Assembly (NCBI GenBank): GCA_031284195.1
Contig: JAITAI010000237.1
Span: 1 to 9,383 of the forward strand
Length of the DNA: 9,383 nucleotides
Origin: Treponema sp.
GTDB taxonomy: Bacteria > Spirochaetota > Spirochaetia > Treponematales > Breznakiellaceae
Direction: 5' to 3'
Made by a program: the position numbers and the translations under genes. This document shows, piece by piece, positions 1 through 7,339 of this stretch; the first letter of the stretch is position 1, and each line of letters starts with the position of its first letter. Below the pieces are notes generated by a model. The model was not told where the DNA came from and did not search any database. It saw only the letters and a program-made list of their open reading frames with translations.

Positions 1-692
1 TTTACCGCAGGATCCCCCATAAGCTCCTTTGCAGGGCCGCTTTTGAGGACATATCCTGTTTCCAGGATATAGGCCCGCGCCGCAATGCTCAGGGCTTTGA
101 AAGCGTTCTGTTCCACCAAGAGTATGGTGGTTCCCGCTTCGTTGATACGCCGAATGATGGCAAAGATTTCATCCACCAGGATCGGCGCAAGCCCCATAGA
201 AGGTTCGTCCAGAAGGAGCAGCCGGGGAGACGCCATGAGGGCCCTTCCCATAGCAAGCATCTGCTGTTCACCGCCGGACAAGGTTCCCGCAGTTTGATGG
301 ATCCGCTCTTTTAAACGGGGAAAGAGCTCATAGACCATTTCCATATCCTTTCGTATCCCTTTTTTGTCCCGCCGGGTATAAGCCCCTATTTCCAGGTTAT
401 CCCGCACCGTGAGGTTGGCGAAGATCCTCCTTCCCTCAGGGACCTGGACGAGCCGGGACGCCACAATCCGATCCGGCGGCAGCGATGAAATATCCACCCC
501 TTCAAAAAAGACGGTTCCTCCTGTCTTCTTGATGATGTTGGAAATGGCATGGAGAGTGGTAGTCTTCCCCGCGCCGTTTGAACCAATCAGGGTGATGACC
601 TCCCCTTGAGCCACCTCAAAAGAAATACCCCGAAGGGCTTGGATTGCCCCGTAATGCACGGTCAAGTCTGAAACCTGCAACAGTGTCCCCAT
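1..692 (-). CDS. livF: Branched-chain amino acid ABC transporter ATPase LivF (3' end cut by window edge)
   Basis: One of the two cytoplasmic ATPases that drive a LIV-type (HAAT family) importer; it pairs with LivG under the LivH/LivM channel. The first 230 codons are visible and the frame is open at base 1. The family is usually about 233-240 residues, so only a few C-terminal residues are missing. Visible motifs: Walker A GSNGAGKTT (37-45), Q-loop with the LivF-typical VPEGRRIFANLTV stretch (84-96), signature LSGGEQQ (138-144), Walker B LLLLDEPS (158-165). The switch position reads VEQN, with Gln for the usual His, as is normal in LivF. The ATG lies 2 bases after the livG stop, and GGAG, which overlaps the end of livG, sits 5 bases upstream, so translation is probably coupled. 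It is the last visible gene of the liv operon. Substrate specificity cannot be read from the ATPase. Confidence 0.95.
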   Translation of the reverse strand, partial: MGTLLQVSDLTVHYGAIQALRGISFEVAQGEVITLIGSNGAGKTTTLHAISNIIKKTGGTVFFEGVDISSLPPDRIVASRLVQVPEGRRIFANLTVRDNLEIGAYTRRDKKGIRKDMEMVYELFPRLKERIHQTAGTLSGGEQQMLAMGRALMASPRLLLLDEPSMGLAPILVDEIFAIIRRINEAGTTILLVEQNAFKALSIAARAYILETGYVLKSGPAKELMGDPAV

Positions 693-694
693 GT

Positions 695-1549
695 TCACTC
701 CTGCGCATCCTGCACTGTGGCTTCTTCGCCCAAATAGGCTTTCACCACTGCAGGATCCTTGCGGATAGCTTCGGGAAGTCCTGCAGCGATGATGCGGCCA
801 TAATCAAGCACCAGAATCCGTTCACAGATACCCATCACCAAGTGCATATCGTGTTCAATCAACAGGATGGTCAAATGAAACTCCTTTCGGATAAAGGAAA
901 TGAGCTTCATGAGTTCTCCGGTTTCCTGAGGGTTCATCCCCGCAGCAGGTTCATCCAAGAGAAGCAGGATGGGATTTGCCGCCAAAGCCCGGGCGATTTC
1001 CAGCTTCCGCTGTTCCCCATAGGGCAGGTTCCGGGCCAGCTCATGTTTCTTATGGCCGATCTTGAACAAGTCCAAGAGTTCCCCGGTCTGTTCAACCATA
1101 CGGGTTTCATCTGCATAAAACCGGGGCAGCCGGAACAGCACATCCAAAGGCTTTTCCATCCGGCCTGCATGCAGGGCGATACGCACGTTATCTTCCACCG
1201 TGAGATTGCCGAACAACCGGATATTTTGGAAGGTTCGGGCCACCCCGATCCGGTTAAGCCGGGCAGGACTCAAACGCCGTACCCAGCCCAGGAAAGGGCG
1301 TTTTTTTTCTATGCCTTCTACTATATGTACCTTTTGCTGCCGGTCCCAGAAGGCGATCTCCCCGATTGTGGGGGTGTACAGCCCGGAGAGCATGTTGAAC
1401 ACCGTGGTTTTCCCCGCGCCGTTCGGACCGATGAGGCCTACTAATTCTCCCTGAAAGAGGTCGCAAGAAAAATCGCTCACCGCCCGAAGCCCACCGAACA
1501 CAATGGAAAGATTCGATACCCGTAGCAGCAGTTCTCCGGTACTGCTCAT
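695..1549 (-). CDS. livG: Branched-chain amino acid ABC transporter ATPase LivG
   Basis: Second cytoplasmic ATPase of the LIV-type importer. 284 residues with Walker A GPNGAGKTT (41-49), Q-loop ARTFQNIRLF (104-113), the degenerate LivG signature around PYGEQRK (176-182), Walker B ILLLLDEPAAG (194-204), D-loop MNPQE (205-209) and switch histidine in IEHDM (His233). The C-terminal AYLGEE is typical of LivG. It is longer than the roughly 255 residues of E. coli LivG; most of the excess is one insertion at about residues 70-97, between the first strands and the Q-loop, rich in basic residues (EKKRPFLGWVRR). The start ATG overlaps the livM stop as ATGA, and AGGA lies 7 bases upstream. Identity is firm; the role of the insertion is unknown. 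Confidence 0.95.
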   Translation of the reverse strand: MSSTGELLLRVSNLSIVFGGLRAVSDFSCDLFQGELVGLIGPNGAGKTTVFNMLSGLYTPTIGEIAFWDRQQKVHIVEGIEKKRPFLGWVRRLSPARLNRIGVARTFQNIRLFGNLTVEDNVRIALHAGRMEKPLDVLFRLPRFYADETRMVEQTGELLDLFKIGHKKHELARNLPYGEQRKLEIARALAANPILLLLDEPAAGMNPQETGELMKLISFIRKEFHLTILLIEHDMHLVMGICERILVLDYGRIIAAGLPEAIRKDPAVVKAYLGEEATVQDAQE

Positions 1550-2547
1550 GGGCTTTTCCTTCTCCGGCGCAACAAGCCCACCAGTCGTTCCCAGAGACGC
1601 ACAAAGGAAAGTTCCTTCATTCCCAGTAACCCTTGAGGACGGAAAAGCATCACGAAAATGAGGATTAAGGGATAGATGAGGAGCCGGTAATCCTGCAAGA
1701 ACCGGAGGAATTCCTGAAGATAGGTCAAGACATAGGCGGCTAATACGGAACCGGTCATGGACCCCATGCCTCCCAAGACCACGAAGATCAGGTAATCAAT
1801 ACTCTTGTTGAAGGACGCCACATCAGGCTTGACAAAACCCACCACCATGGCAAAGAGACTCCCCCCAATCCCGGCGATAAAAGAGGCGATTACGAAACCG
1901 AGCATCTTGTACCGGAACACCTCGACGCCGTTGGCATTGGCGGCGATCTCGTCCTCCCGGACCGCCAGGATCGCCCGTCCATAGCTGGAACGGAGCAAAT
2001 TCTGCACGAGTATGAGTATGGCCGCCAGGGTTGCGGTTACGGTAAAAAACGAAATAGCTGGATAAATAGCCAGAAGGGTGGTAAACCGTCTGCCATTGGC
2101 CCCTCCAGAGACCGCCTTGAGGTTGATAAGGATGACCCGGATGATCTCCCCGAATCCCAGGGTAACAATGGCCAGGTAGTCCCCTGAGAGTTTGAGGGTG
2201 GGAAACCCAATGATAAAGCCCATGAAAGCGGTTATCAGCCCTGCAAAGAGGACCGCTAGAGGCAGCGGGAGTCCCGCATCCAGGTTAAAGAAGATAGCCC
2301 CGTAAGCCCCCAGCGCCATGAACCCTGCCTGGCCTATGGAGAGCTGCCCGGTAATCCCGGTGATGGTGTTCACACTCACCGCCAAGATTGCATTGACCCC
2401 CCCCAAGGTGATGATCTGGGCGATATAGGCGTCAATGATCTGGTATTTTATCAACAGTGAAGGGAGGCCCACCCCGGCCAGAGCAAAAACCCCTGGGATG
2501 ATCCGGTTCCTGATATGGGTCCTCATGGGGATGTTCCGCTTGTACAT
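1546..2547 (-). CDS. livM: Branched-chain amino acid ABC transporter permease LivM
   Basis: Inner-membrane permease that forms the translocation path together with LivH. 333 residues, strongly hydrophobic, many membrane helices. Family landmarks: GQLSIGQAGFMALGAYGA near the start of the core, SGDYLAIVTLGFGEIIRVIL in the middle, the cytoplasmic ATPase-coupling loop GRAILAVREDEIAANANGV, and VLGGMGSMTGSVLAAY near the end. E. coli LivM is longer (about 425) because of an N-terminal extension that many other bacterial LivM proteins lack. The ATG at 2547 is 7 bases after the livH stop; AGGGA overlapping that stop serves as ribosome site. A second ATG seven codons in (2526) is possible but has no better site. 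The basic tail RLLRRRRKSP-like end faces the cytoplasm by the positive-inside rule. Confidence 0.94.
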   Translation of the reverse strand: MYKRNIPMRTHIRNRIIPGVFALAGVGLPSLLIKYQIIDAYIAQIITLGGVNAILAVSVNTITGITGQLSIGQAGFMALGAYGAIFFNLDAGLPLPLAVLFAGLITAFMGFIIGFPTLKLSGDYLAIVTLGFGEIIRVILINLKAVSGGANGRRFTTLLAIYPAISFFTVTATLAAILILVQNLLRSSYGRAILAVREDEIAANANGVEVFRYKMLGFVIASFIAGIGGSLFAMVVGFVKPDVASFNKSIDYLIFVVLGGMGSMTGSVLAAYVLTYLQEFLRFLQDYRLLIYPLILIFVMLFRPQGLLGMKELSFVRLWERLVGLLRRRRKSP

Positions 2548-2554
2548 AGTTTCC

Positions 2555-3463
2555 CTACACCTTCACCCCGGTCTTTTTACCGAGGATTCCTGTAGGCTTC
2601 ACCAAGAGGATGATGATAAGCACGGAAAAAGAAATGGCGTCCGCATATTGGGAGGAGAGGAAGCCTTTGGTCAGGGTTTCTGCAATCCCCAGGATAAAAC
2701 CTCCCAGCATAGCTCCGGGAATTGAACCGATACCCCCCAGCACCGCTGCGACAAACGCCTTAAGCCCCGGCATGGTTCCCATAGTGGGGGAAATCTGAGG
2801 ATAGGCGCAGGCAAAAAGGATGCCCCCTGCAGCAGCTAGGATGGAACCGAGGGCAAAGGTGAAGGAAATAGTGCCGTTCACCGAAATCCCCATAAGACTT
2901 GCCGCCTGAAGGTCGTAAGAAACCGCTCGCATGGCCTTCCCCCGCTTGGTATGGTTGATGATGTAATTCAGGGCTATCATTAATACTGCGGATAATACCA
3001 TCACAATGATCTGAATATTGGAAATAGAGAAAGCCCCCAGGGAGAGGTTCCATACCGGAGGCCGGGGAAACTGCCGGGGGTTGGGACCCACAAAACGAAG
3101 CACCCGGGCGCCGTTTTGCAGGATAAGGGAAACCGCAATCGCGGTGATCAGAGAATTAAGCCGGGGAGCCGTCCGCAGGGGCCGGTAGGCAAAGCGCTCG
3201 ATGAACACCCCCAAAGCGCCGCAAAGAGCCATGGCAAGTACAAAGGCCACGGCCAGGGAAAGCGGGGAAACCCCCAGCCAGGTGAGGACAAAATACCCGG
3301 TATATGCCCCCACCATGAGCACATCCCCATGAGCAAAGTTAATAAGCATTACGATGCCATACACCATAGTATACCCCAAGGCAATAAGGGCATAGATACT
3401 GCCCAGAGATATACCATTAATCATCTGCTGTAAAAAAACACCAGATAAAAAAATGCCGCCCAT
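2555..3463 (-). CDS. livH: Branched-chain amino acid ABC transporter permease LivH
   Basis: Inner-membrane permease, partner of LivM. 302 residues, close to E. coli LivH (308). Landmarks: LQQMINGISLGSIYALIALG at the first helix, GYTMVYGIVMLINFAHGD directly after, SLITAIAVSLILQN, the coupling loop GKAMRAVSYDLQAASLMGI, and AVLGGIGSIPGAMLGGFILG near the C-terminus. The start at 3463 is 12 bases after the livK stop and has only a weak AAAG ribosome site, so it may depend on coupling to livK. An internal ATG at residue 14 would remove part of the first helix and is less likely. Unlike some enterobacterial liv operons, there is no room between livK and livH for a terminator or attenuator. Confidence 0.94.
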   Translation of the reverse strand: MGGIFLSGVFLQQMINGISLGSIYALIALGYTMVYGIVMLINFAHGDVLMVGAYTGYFVLTWLGVSPLSLAVAFVLAMALCGALGVFIERFAYRPLRTAPRLNSLITAIAVSLILQNGARVLRFVGPNPRQFPRPPVWNLSLGAFSISNIQIIVMVLSAVLMIALNYIINHTKRGKAMRAVSYDLQAASLMGISVNGTISFTFALGSILAAAGGILFACAYPQISPTMGTMPGLKAFVAAVLGGIGSIPGAMLGGFILGIAETLTKGFLSSQYADAISFSVLIIILLVKPTGILGKKTGVKV

Positions 3464-3475
3464 AGTCTTTAGAAA

Positions 3476-4627
3476 TCAGGGATTTACCGTGGTTTTATAC
3501 ACCGTGGTGAGCTTTCCGTTATTTTTGACCAGTTCCACCATCACCGCAGATTTAATCGGGTTTCTTTTGGCGTCAAAGGTGAGATTCCCGGTAACGTAAC
3601 TTCCCTTGGTTTGAGCGAGGGCATCCCGGACCTTGGACGAGTCGGTGGAACCGGCGCGGAGTATGGCGTCCCTGATGAGGTACAGGGAATCATACCCCAA
3701 GGCCGCAAAAGAAACCGGCACAGACTTAAATTTTCCCTGGTAGGCCTTGACGAAATTCACCACCTTGGGATCCGTAGAATCCGAAGCATAATGGTTGGAA
3801 TAAAACCCGTTCAGAACCTCGTCGCCGGCATTTTCCGTGAGGCCGTCCCAGCCGTCGGCGCCCACAATAGGCGCGGTCACGCCTTGAGCGCGAAGCTGCT
3901 TGGCGATGAGGGACACGGTGGAATAGTAATCCGGCAGATAGACTACCTCGGGCTCTGCGCTTTTTATCTTGGTAAGCTGGGCGTTGAAGTCCACATCGCC
4001 GGTGATATAGGATTCCTTGGCGACGATGGTTCCCCCCTGTTGCTCAAAAGTCGCGACAAAATTATCCGTAAGTCCCACCGAATAGTCATTGCCGTTATCG
4101 TAGAGCACTGCGGCCTTTTTTGCGCCAATATCAGTGGCCGCAAAAAGTCCTCCCACGGTTCCTTGGAAAGGATCGATGAAACAGGCCCGGAAGATGAAGT
4201 CTCCTGTGTCGGTGATGGATGCCATGGTTGCGGCAGGGGCTACCAAAAGAACCTTTTGGGTTTGGGCCAGGGAAGTAATAGCCTGGGTACAGCCTGAGGT
4301 AAGGGACCCAATAATGATGGTAGCCTTATCCTTGGCCGTAAGTTTTTTGTAGGCGTTGACCGTTTTTTCCGGGTTGCCCTCGTCGTCTTCAGAGATCAAG
4401 ACCAATTTTTGGCCGTTAATCCCTCCGGCGGCATTGACTTCCTCAATGGCCAGTTCAATACCATTCCGGGCTTCTACCCCGTACACTGCCACGGGCCCAG
4501 AAAGGGGGAAAATACCCCCGATGGTGATGGTACCGCTGCCGCTTCCCTTGGCATCTGCTCCGCCGCTTGCAAAAACGAGTCCAGCGGCCAAGGCCATTCC
4601 CCAAAGAACCAAAACGAATTTTTTCAT
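3476..4627 (-). CDS. livK: Periplasmic branched-chain amino acid-type binding protein (LivK/LivJ family)
   Basis: High-affinity substrate-capture protein of the importer (periplasmic-binding type I, Peripla_BP_6). 383 residues from the preferred start. Signal peptide at 1-20: basic MKK, a hydrophobic core and a VFA-SGG cleavage site; there is no lipobox cysteine, so it is a soluble periplasmic protein rather than a lipoprotein. The mature domain opens with the family motif ITIGGIFPLSGPVAVYG (34-50), then IELAIEEVNAAGGINGQ, and has the ligand-side segments GSLTSGCTQA and APAATMASIT. I prefer ATG 4627 to the in-frame ATG at 4639, because GGAGG stands exactly 5 bases before 4627 while the upstream ATG is part of that same ribosome site. 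The ligand may be Leu/Ile/Val, but relatives also bind amides, urea or aromatic compounds; sequence alone does not decide. First gene of the operon. Confidence 0.93.
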   Translation of the reverse strand: MKKFVLVLWGMALAAGLVFASGGADAKGSGSGTITIGGIFPLSGPVAVYGVEARNGIELAIEEVNAAGGINGQKLVLISEDDEGNPEKTVNAYKKLTAKDKATIIIGSLTSGCTQAITSLAQTQKVLLVAPAATMASITDTGDFIFRACFIDPFQGTVGGLFAATDIGAKKAAVLYDNGNDYSVGLTDNFVATFEQQGGTIVAKESYITGDVDFNAQLTKIKSAEPEVVYLPDYYSTVSLIAKQLRAQGVTAPIVGADGWDGLTENAGDEVLNGFYSNHYASDSTDPKVVNFVKAYQGKFKSVPVSFAALGYDSLYLIRDAILRAGSTDSSKVRDALAQTKGSYVTGNLTFDAKRNPIKSAVMVELVKNNGKLTTVYKTTVNP

Positions 4628-4632
4628 AGTTT

Positions 4633-4637
4633 CCTCC
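4633..4637 (-). promoter_or_regulatory. livK ribosome binding site deciding the start
   Basis: Minus-strand GGAGG, 5 bases (AAACT) before ATG 4627. The alternative ATG at 4639 overlaps the first G of this motif and would lie only about 8 bases from the predicted transcription start, so 4627 is the better start. Confidence 0.8.
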
Positions 4638-4654
4638 ATATAATATAATTCTAT

Positions 4655-4684
4655 ATAATACTCTATGGCTATTCTGTATGTCCA
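4655..4684 (-). promoter_or_regulatory. livK: Predicted sigma70-type promoter of the liv operon
   Basis: Minus strand: -35 TGGACA (4684-4679, 5 of 6 to consensus), 18-base spacer, -10 TATTAT (4660-4655, 5 of 6). Expected transcript start is near 4648, giving a leader of only about 20 bases before livK. The stretch downstream is almost pure A/T, which favours melting. Confidence 0.6.
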
Positions 4685-4686
4685 GA

Positions 4687-4746
4687 GGGTAACCCGATCC
4701 TCAAGAATAACCCATAGAACAGTTCTGGAAGGTTTAGAGGCCCTCT
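4687..4746 (-). promoter_or_regulatory. Three short dyads just upstream of the liv promoter (possible operators)
   Basis: Directly upstream of the -35 box lie three odd-length perfect dyads: GGGTTACCC (4687-4695), AGAACTGTTCT (4716-4726) and AGAGGGCCTCT (4736-4746), written on the minus strand. They are spaced about 20-30 bases apart, the place where activators or repressors commonly bind. I cannot assign any of them to a known regulator; they are candidates only. Confidence 0.3.
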
Positions 4747-4826
4747 CAGTCTGATAACGTCAAGGGGTCATTCCTCTTTGAGGAACAAACCCTCCGGTCA
4801 CCGTAGGATTCCCTCGCACAGACTGA
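4746..4826 (-). repeat. Nested inverted repeats in the MCP-livK gap (structured RNA or operator)
   Basis: Outer arms of 8 perfect base pairs, TCAGTCTG (4819-4826) and CAGACTGA (4746-4753), enclose a strong inner hairpin: TTCCTC / GAGGAA with an AAA loop (4771-4785), extended by GGGT/ACCC across a small internal loop (4765-4792). A small CGGT/ACCG element lies between them. There is no U run after the inner hairpin on either strand, so it is not a standard terminator. It lies upstream of the predicted liv transcript start, so it would be in the 3' trailer of the chemoreceptor mRNA, in a longer alternative liv leader, or act as DNA. Confidence 0.4.
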
Positions 4827-4925
4827 AAATCCAATGGGTGAGCCTGCGGCTATCAAATCCAGCGGCCTTTGAGAGGTTTCGCACCTTTATTTAAAGAAAA
4901 GCATCTGGGCCCCGGAAATAGCCCC

Positions 4926-7019
4926 TTACACCTTGAACCTTCCTATAGCATGTTCCATCCGGTTCACCAGATCCCCATTCTGAGAAGCAATAATCGAAAT
5001 CTCCTTAGTCTGTACTTCGACTTTGCCAATGCCCATAACCATGGCATCGGTGTTCGTTGCAACCTGGTCTGCGGCATGTTCCAGCCGTTCCATGGTTTTT
5101 ACCATAACCTGGTTTTCCCGGGTCATTTCACGGGAGTTTGAACGTACCGTGAGGGTTATTTCATTAATCGACGTTATCGCAGTAAGGGTCTGCTTGGAAA
5201 CTACCTGCTGCTCATCCATAGCAGCGTTAACCCCTGTTACCAGTGCATCGACTCCGTTGATCCTTTGGTTGAGCTCTTCAAAGGCCTGTTCGGTATCCAA
5301 AGAAGATTGTACTACCCTTTGGATACTCTCCTGTATCATCCTTAGTTTTTCCTTTATGGTTTTAGACTGAATACCGGCGGTTTCCGCAAGACGCCGGATC
5401 TCATCGGCCACTACGGAAAATCCTTTGCCCGCTTCCCCTGCATGAGCCGCCTCAATCGCCGCATTCATAGCCAGCAGATTCGTCTGCGCTGCAATCCCCC
5501 CAATGATGGTATTCGCCTCCAAAAGTCCTTCGGACTGTTCAGAGATGTCGTGGATCCGCTGTTTTGCGTGATTTTGGGTAACCATCCCTTGCGCTGATGC
5601 TGCCAGAATAGCACGAAACTCCTGGGCAATATTTGATATGGTGGTAGAGATGGCATGGATGTTTCTTACCATCTCTTCAATTGAAGAAGAGGCCTGTGAA
5701 ATGGCGCCGGATTGATCAATGATGAGCTGGTCCAGTTGAAAAAGTTGCCGATTCGTATCCTCGATAGTCTCTGAGGAGGTGGTCATATTTGTTTTATGTT
5801 CTTGCAGTTGTTTCTGTATCTGCTCAACCAGGTTTCCCATCTTTTCTGCTTCCCTGCTAGCTGCCTGGGTACCGGTCTCCAAATGGACAGCGGATGAACT
5901 AATCTGCTGCTGCACCTCTTTCATGTCGGTAATAATAGCGGCGAGTTTTTCCAGGAAATCATTAAAGTCCTGTACCATAGTGCCGATTTCATCTTTTCGC
6001 GGTATGGCAAGCCGCTTACCGAGATCCGCAGAACCTCCGGAAAGTTCCTTAAAATAAGCGGCTACTACCTGGATAGGACGGGCAATCCCGCGACCCAGGA
6101 GAGTTGCAGCGGCGATAGCCAGCACAAGGGCGAATACTATGATCAGCATCAGGATACGGATAAGGGTATAGAGAGGTTCAAAGAATGCCTCAGCGGTAAT
6201 GCACACGCTCAGTTTCCAGTTATAGTCATCGGAAACCGGGGAAGAAAACACCAAGTAGGTCTTATGGGCCGCATCTGCAAAGGTTCCTATGGTTTCCTTT
6301 TGGGCAAGTATCTCCTTTGCCAAGGCGGATAATCCTTTATACCCTGCGGTCTCATCCCCTTGGGTAATAAGGAGTTTCATACTGATATCCGGTTTCCCTG
6401 AGGAAAAGACCAGGCCGGTACGATCAATAAGGGATGCGTAACTGGTTTTGCCTATGCTTATGGTGTTCACCGATTCGTCTATCCGAGAGAGGAGCATCTC
6501 CACAACCAGGCCGGCCCGGGTTCTTCCCTCCCTGTCCTTGATGGCCTGGGCTATCATAACACAAGTATTACCGGTTTTCTGAGAAATAAGGGGATCAGTG
6601 GTGAACCGCTCCTTCCCTTGATTGAAAATCCCCTGCATATAGGGACGGTTGGCCGCATTGACATAGTTCCCTGGAGTGGTCGTAGCTCTGCCGTCGGGCC
6701 ATACGATAAACACGTTGGGAATTTCCCTCCCCAATTTCCCTATCAGGGTATATGCGGCTTCTTCCACCTCGGCCTCGGTTCCAGACACAAATACCCCCTG
6801 CACGGATATGGCAAACAGCAGTTTCTCATAGGATGTGATGATTTCCTGGATCTCATTACTCCGGGCATGGACAATCTGCATACTGAAATTACGGAGCAGG
6901 GTCTCCATACTAGACCGGACTCTGACTGCCACAACGGCAAAAATACCCAGCAGTATGATAAACATTAAAAGCCCCATGGAAAGGACTATACGGAAACCGA
7001 TAGATTCATGGTATTTCAT
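4926..7019 (-). CDS. Transmembrane methyl-accepting chemotaxis protein with dCache-type sensor
   Basis: Chemoreceptor that reports a periplasmic ligand to CheA/CheW. 697 residues: TM1 (about 9-33), periplasmic double-Cache-like sensor (about 40-285, with NRPYMQGIF at 124-132 and DPLISQKTG at 142-150), TM2 (about 287-309), HAMP (about 310-363), then a coiled-coil signalling domain with a canonical tip IAAQTNLLAMNAAIEAAHAG (509-528) and GKGFSVVADEIRRLAE. The R-x-W pattern of amino-acid-binding dCache domains is not evident, so the ligand is unknown. About 166 residues lie on each side of the tip, about 24 heptads, which suggests the long 48H class found in treponemes. There is no CheR/CheB-tethering pentapeptide at the C-terminus (IGRFKV). 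The ATG at 7019 has AAGGAAG 4 bases upstream and overlaps the stop of a short upstream frame as ATGA. Confidence 0.93.
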   Translation of the reverse strand: MKYHESIGFRIVLSMGLLMFIILLGIFAVVAVRVRSSMETLLRNFSMQIVHARSNEIQEIITSYEKLLFAISVQGVFVSGTEAEVEEAAYTLIGKLGREIPNVFIVWPDGRATTTPGNYVNAANRPYMQGIFNQGKERFTTDPLISQKTGNTCVMIAQAIKDREGRTRAGLVVEMLLSRIDESVNTISIGKTSYASLIDRTGLVFSSGKPDISMKLLITQGDETAGYKGLSALAKEILAQKETIGTFADAAHKTYLVFSSPVSDDYNWKLSVCITAEAFFEPLYTLIRILMLIIVFALVLAIAAATLLGRGIARPIQVVAAYFKELSGGSADLGKRLAIPRKDEIGTMVQDFNDFLEKLAAIITDMKEVQQQISSSAVHLETGTQAASREAEKMGNLVEQIQKQLQEHKTNMTTSSETIEDTNRQLFQLDQLIIDQSGAISQASSSIEEMVRNIHAISTTISNIAQEFRAILAASAQGMVTQNHAKQRIHDISEQSEGLLEANTIIGGIAAQTNLLAMNAAIEAAHAGEAGKGFSVVADEIRRLAETAGIQSKTIKEKLRMIQESIQRVVQSSLDTEQAFEELNQRINGVDALVTGVNAAMDEQQVVSKQTLTAITSINEITLTVRSNSREMTRENQVMVKTMERLEHAADQVATNTDAMVMGIGKVEVQTKEISIIASQNGDLVNRMEHAIGRFKV

Positions 7020-7220
7020 AGAACTTCCTTACCATAAAAAGCTGCATGTCGATATTTTTTGAGAAAACAACCCTTGAAAACATAAAAAATCACATTCTTT
7101 AACCAAATTCCCATATTTCCCGTGGTTTTGTAACGAAAAATACCGGAGTTTTTAAACTCAAAGTTCGATTCATAAATATCGGGGAGGGGGGGGTATAAAA
7201 TAAAATATGGCTCTTCCCAT
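7016..7220 (-). pseudogene. Possible small reading frame upstream of the MCP, split at a C8 run
   Basis: An ATG at 7220 has an excellent ribosome site (AAGGAG, 7232-7227, 6-base spacer). As sequenced it encodes 16 residues (MGRAIFYFIPPPPRYL) and stops at 7170. The run of eight C (7193-7186) lies inside it. Removing one C joins it to the adjacent open frame, which runs to a TGA at 7016-7018 and would give 67 residues ending in an ATGA overlap with the chemoreceptor start. The product resembles nothing I recognise; it is aromatic-rich, with the hydrophobic patch WLKNVIFYVFKGCF. The DNA is about 35% GC, unlike the neighbours. It could be a phase-variable or decayed small gene, a leader, or simply untranslated A/T-rich DNA. 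Confidence 0.3.
7186..7193 (-). repeat. Homopolymer run of eight C (G8 on the plus strand)
   Basis: Perfect 8-base mononucleotide run, followed by T and four more C. It is by far the longest G/C run in the window and stands in otherwise A/T-rich DNA, inside the short frame beginning at 7220. Runs of this kind are prone to slippage and are used as phase-variation switches in several bacteria, including pathogenic treponemes. It is also a known place for sequencing errors. Confidence 0.85.
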
Positions 7221-7281
7221 GCTAATCTCCTTATTGAAACTGCAAAAGTCAATTCTTTGGACCGGATAAGTCCATACTCGC

Positions 7282-7321
7282 CTAGGTTTTGAAATGAGAC
7301 ATCTAGATAAGTTAAACCTAG
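7282..7321 (-). repeat. 8-bp inverted repeat flanking a predicted transcription start
   Basis: Perfect arms CTAGGTTT (7314-7321 on the minus strand) and AAACCTAG (7282-7289) with a 24-base spacer that contains the palindrome ATCTAGAT (7301-7308). One arm overlaps the predicted -10 box and the predicted start (about 7304) falls in the spacer, the layout expected of a repressor operator. It could also fold as a hairpin in the transcript. Confidence 0.4.
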
Positions 7322-7339
7322 AACCCTGTTTTATGTCAA
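7311..7339 (-). promoter_or_regulatory. Predicted sigma70-type promoter for the membrane MCP
   Basis: Perfect -35 TTGACA (7339-7334), 17-base spacer, -10 TTTAAC (7316-7311, 4 of 6). The predicted start is near 7304, giving a long leader of about 285 bases before the chemoreceptor ATG that would include the short C8-interrupted frame. It begins only about 20 bases after the stop codon of the fusion gene. Confidence 0.5.

Noticed and set aside
644..1444. 266-codon open frame on the plus strand, antisense to livG
   Set aside because: It lies wholly inside livG, which has every ABC ATPase motif in the opposite strand. The predicted product has no recognisable domain; it is a coding shadow.
3611..4297. 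228-codon open frame on the plus strand, antisense to livK
   Set aside because: Entirely within the binding-protein gene, no recognised domain and no ribosome site noted. It is a shadow of the codon use of livK.
4765..4792. Hairpin TTCCTC/GAGGAA as an intrinsic terminator of the chemoreceptor gene
   Set aside because: No run of U follows the stem on either strand. I list it as a structural repeat only.
4790..4890. Possible cobalamin riboswitch suggested by a GGGAATCC box and nearby GGTG
   Set aside because: The further conserved boxes are missing or in the wrong order, the liv genes are not a usual B12 target, and the predicted liv promoter lies downstream of this segment.
7146..7159. Small inverted repeat GAGTTT/AAACTC in the gap before the chemoreceptor
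   Set aside because: The loop would be only two bases, too tight for a stable hairpin, and such A/T-rich symmetry is common by chance in this low-GC stretch.
7016..7252. 78-codon frame starting at TTG 7252
   Set aside because: The TTG has no ribosome site of its own and reads through the AAGGAG of the better ATG at 7220 in another frame. I kept the ATG version as a low-confidence candidate instead.
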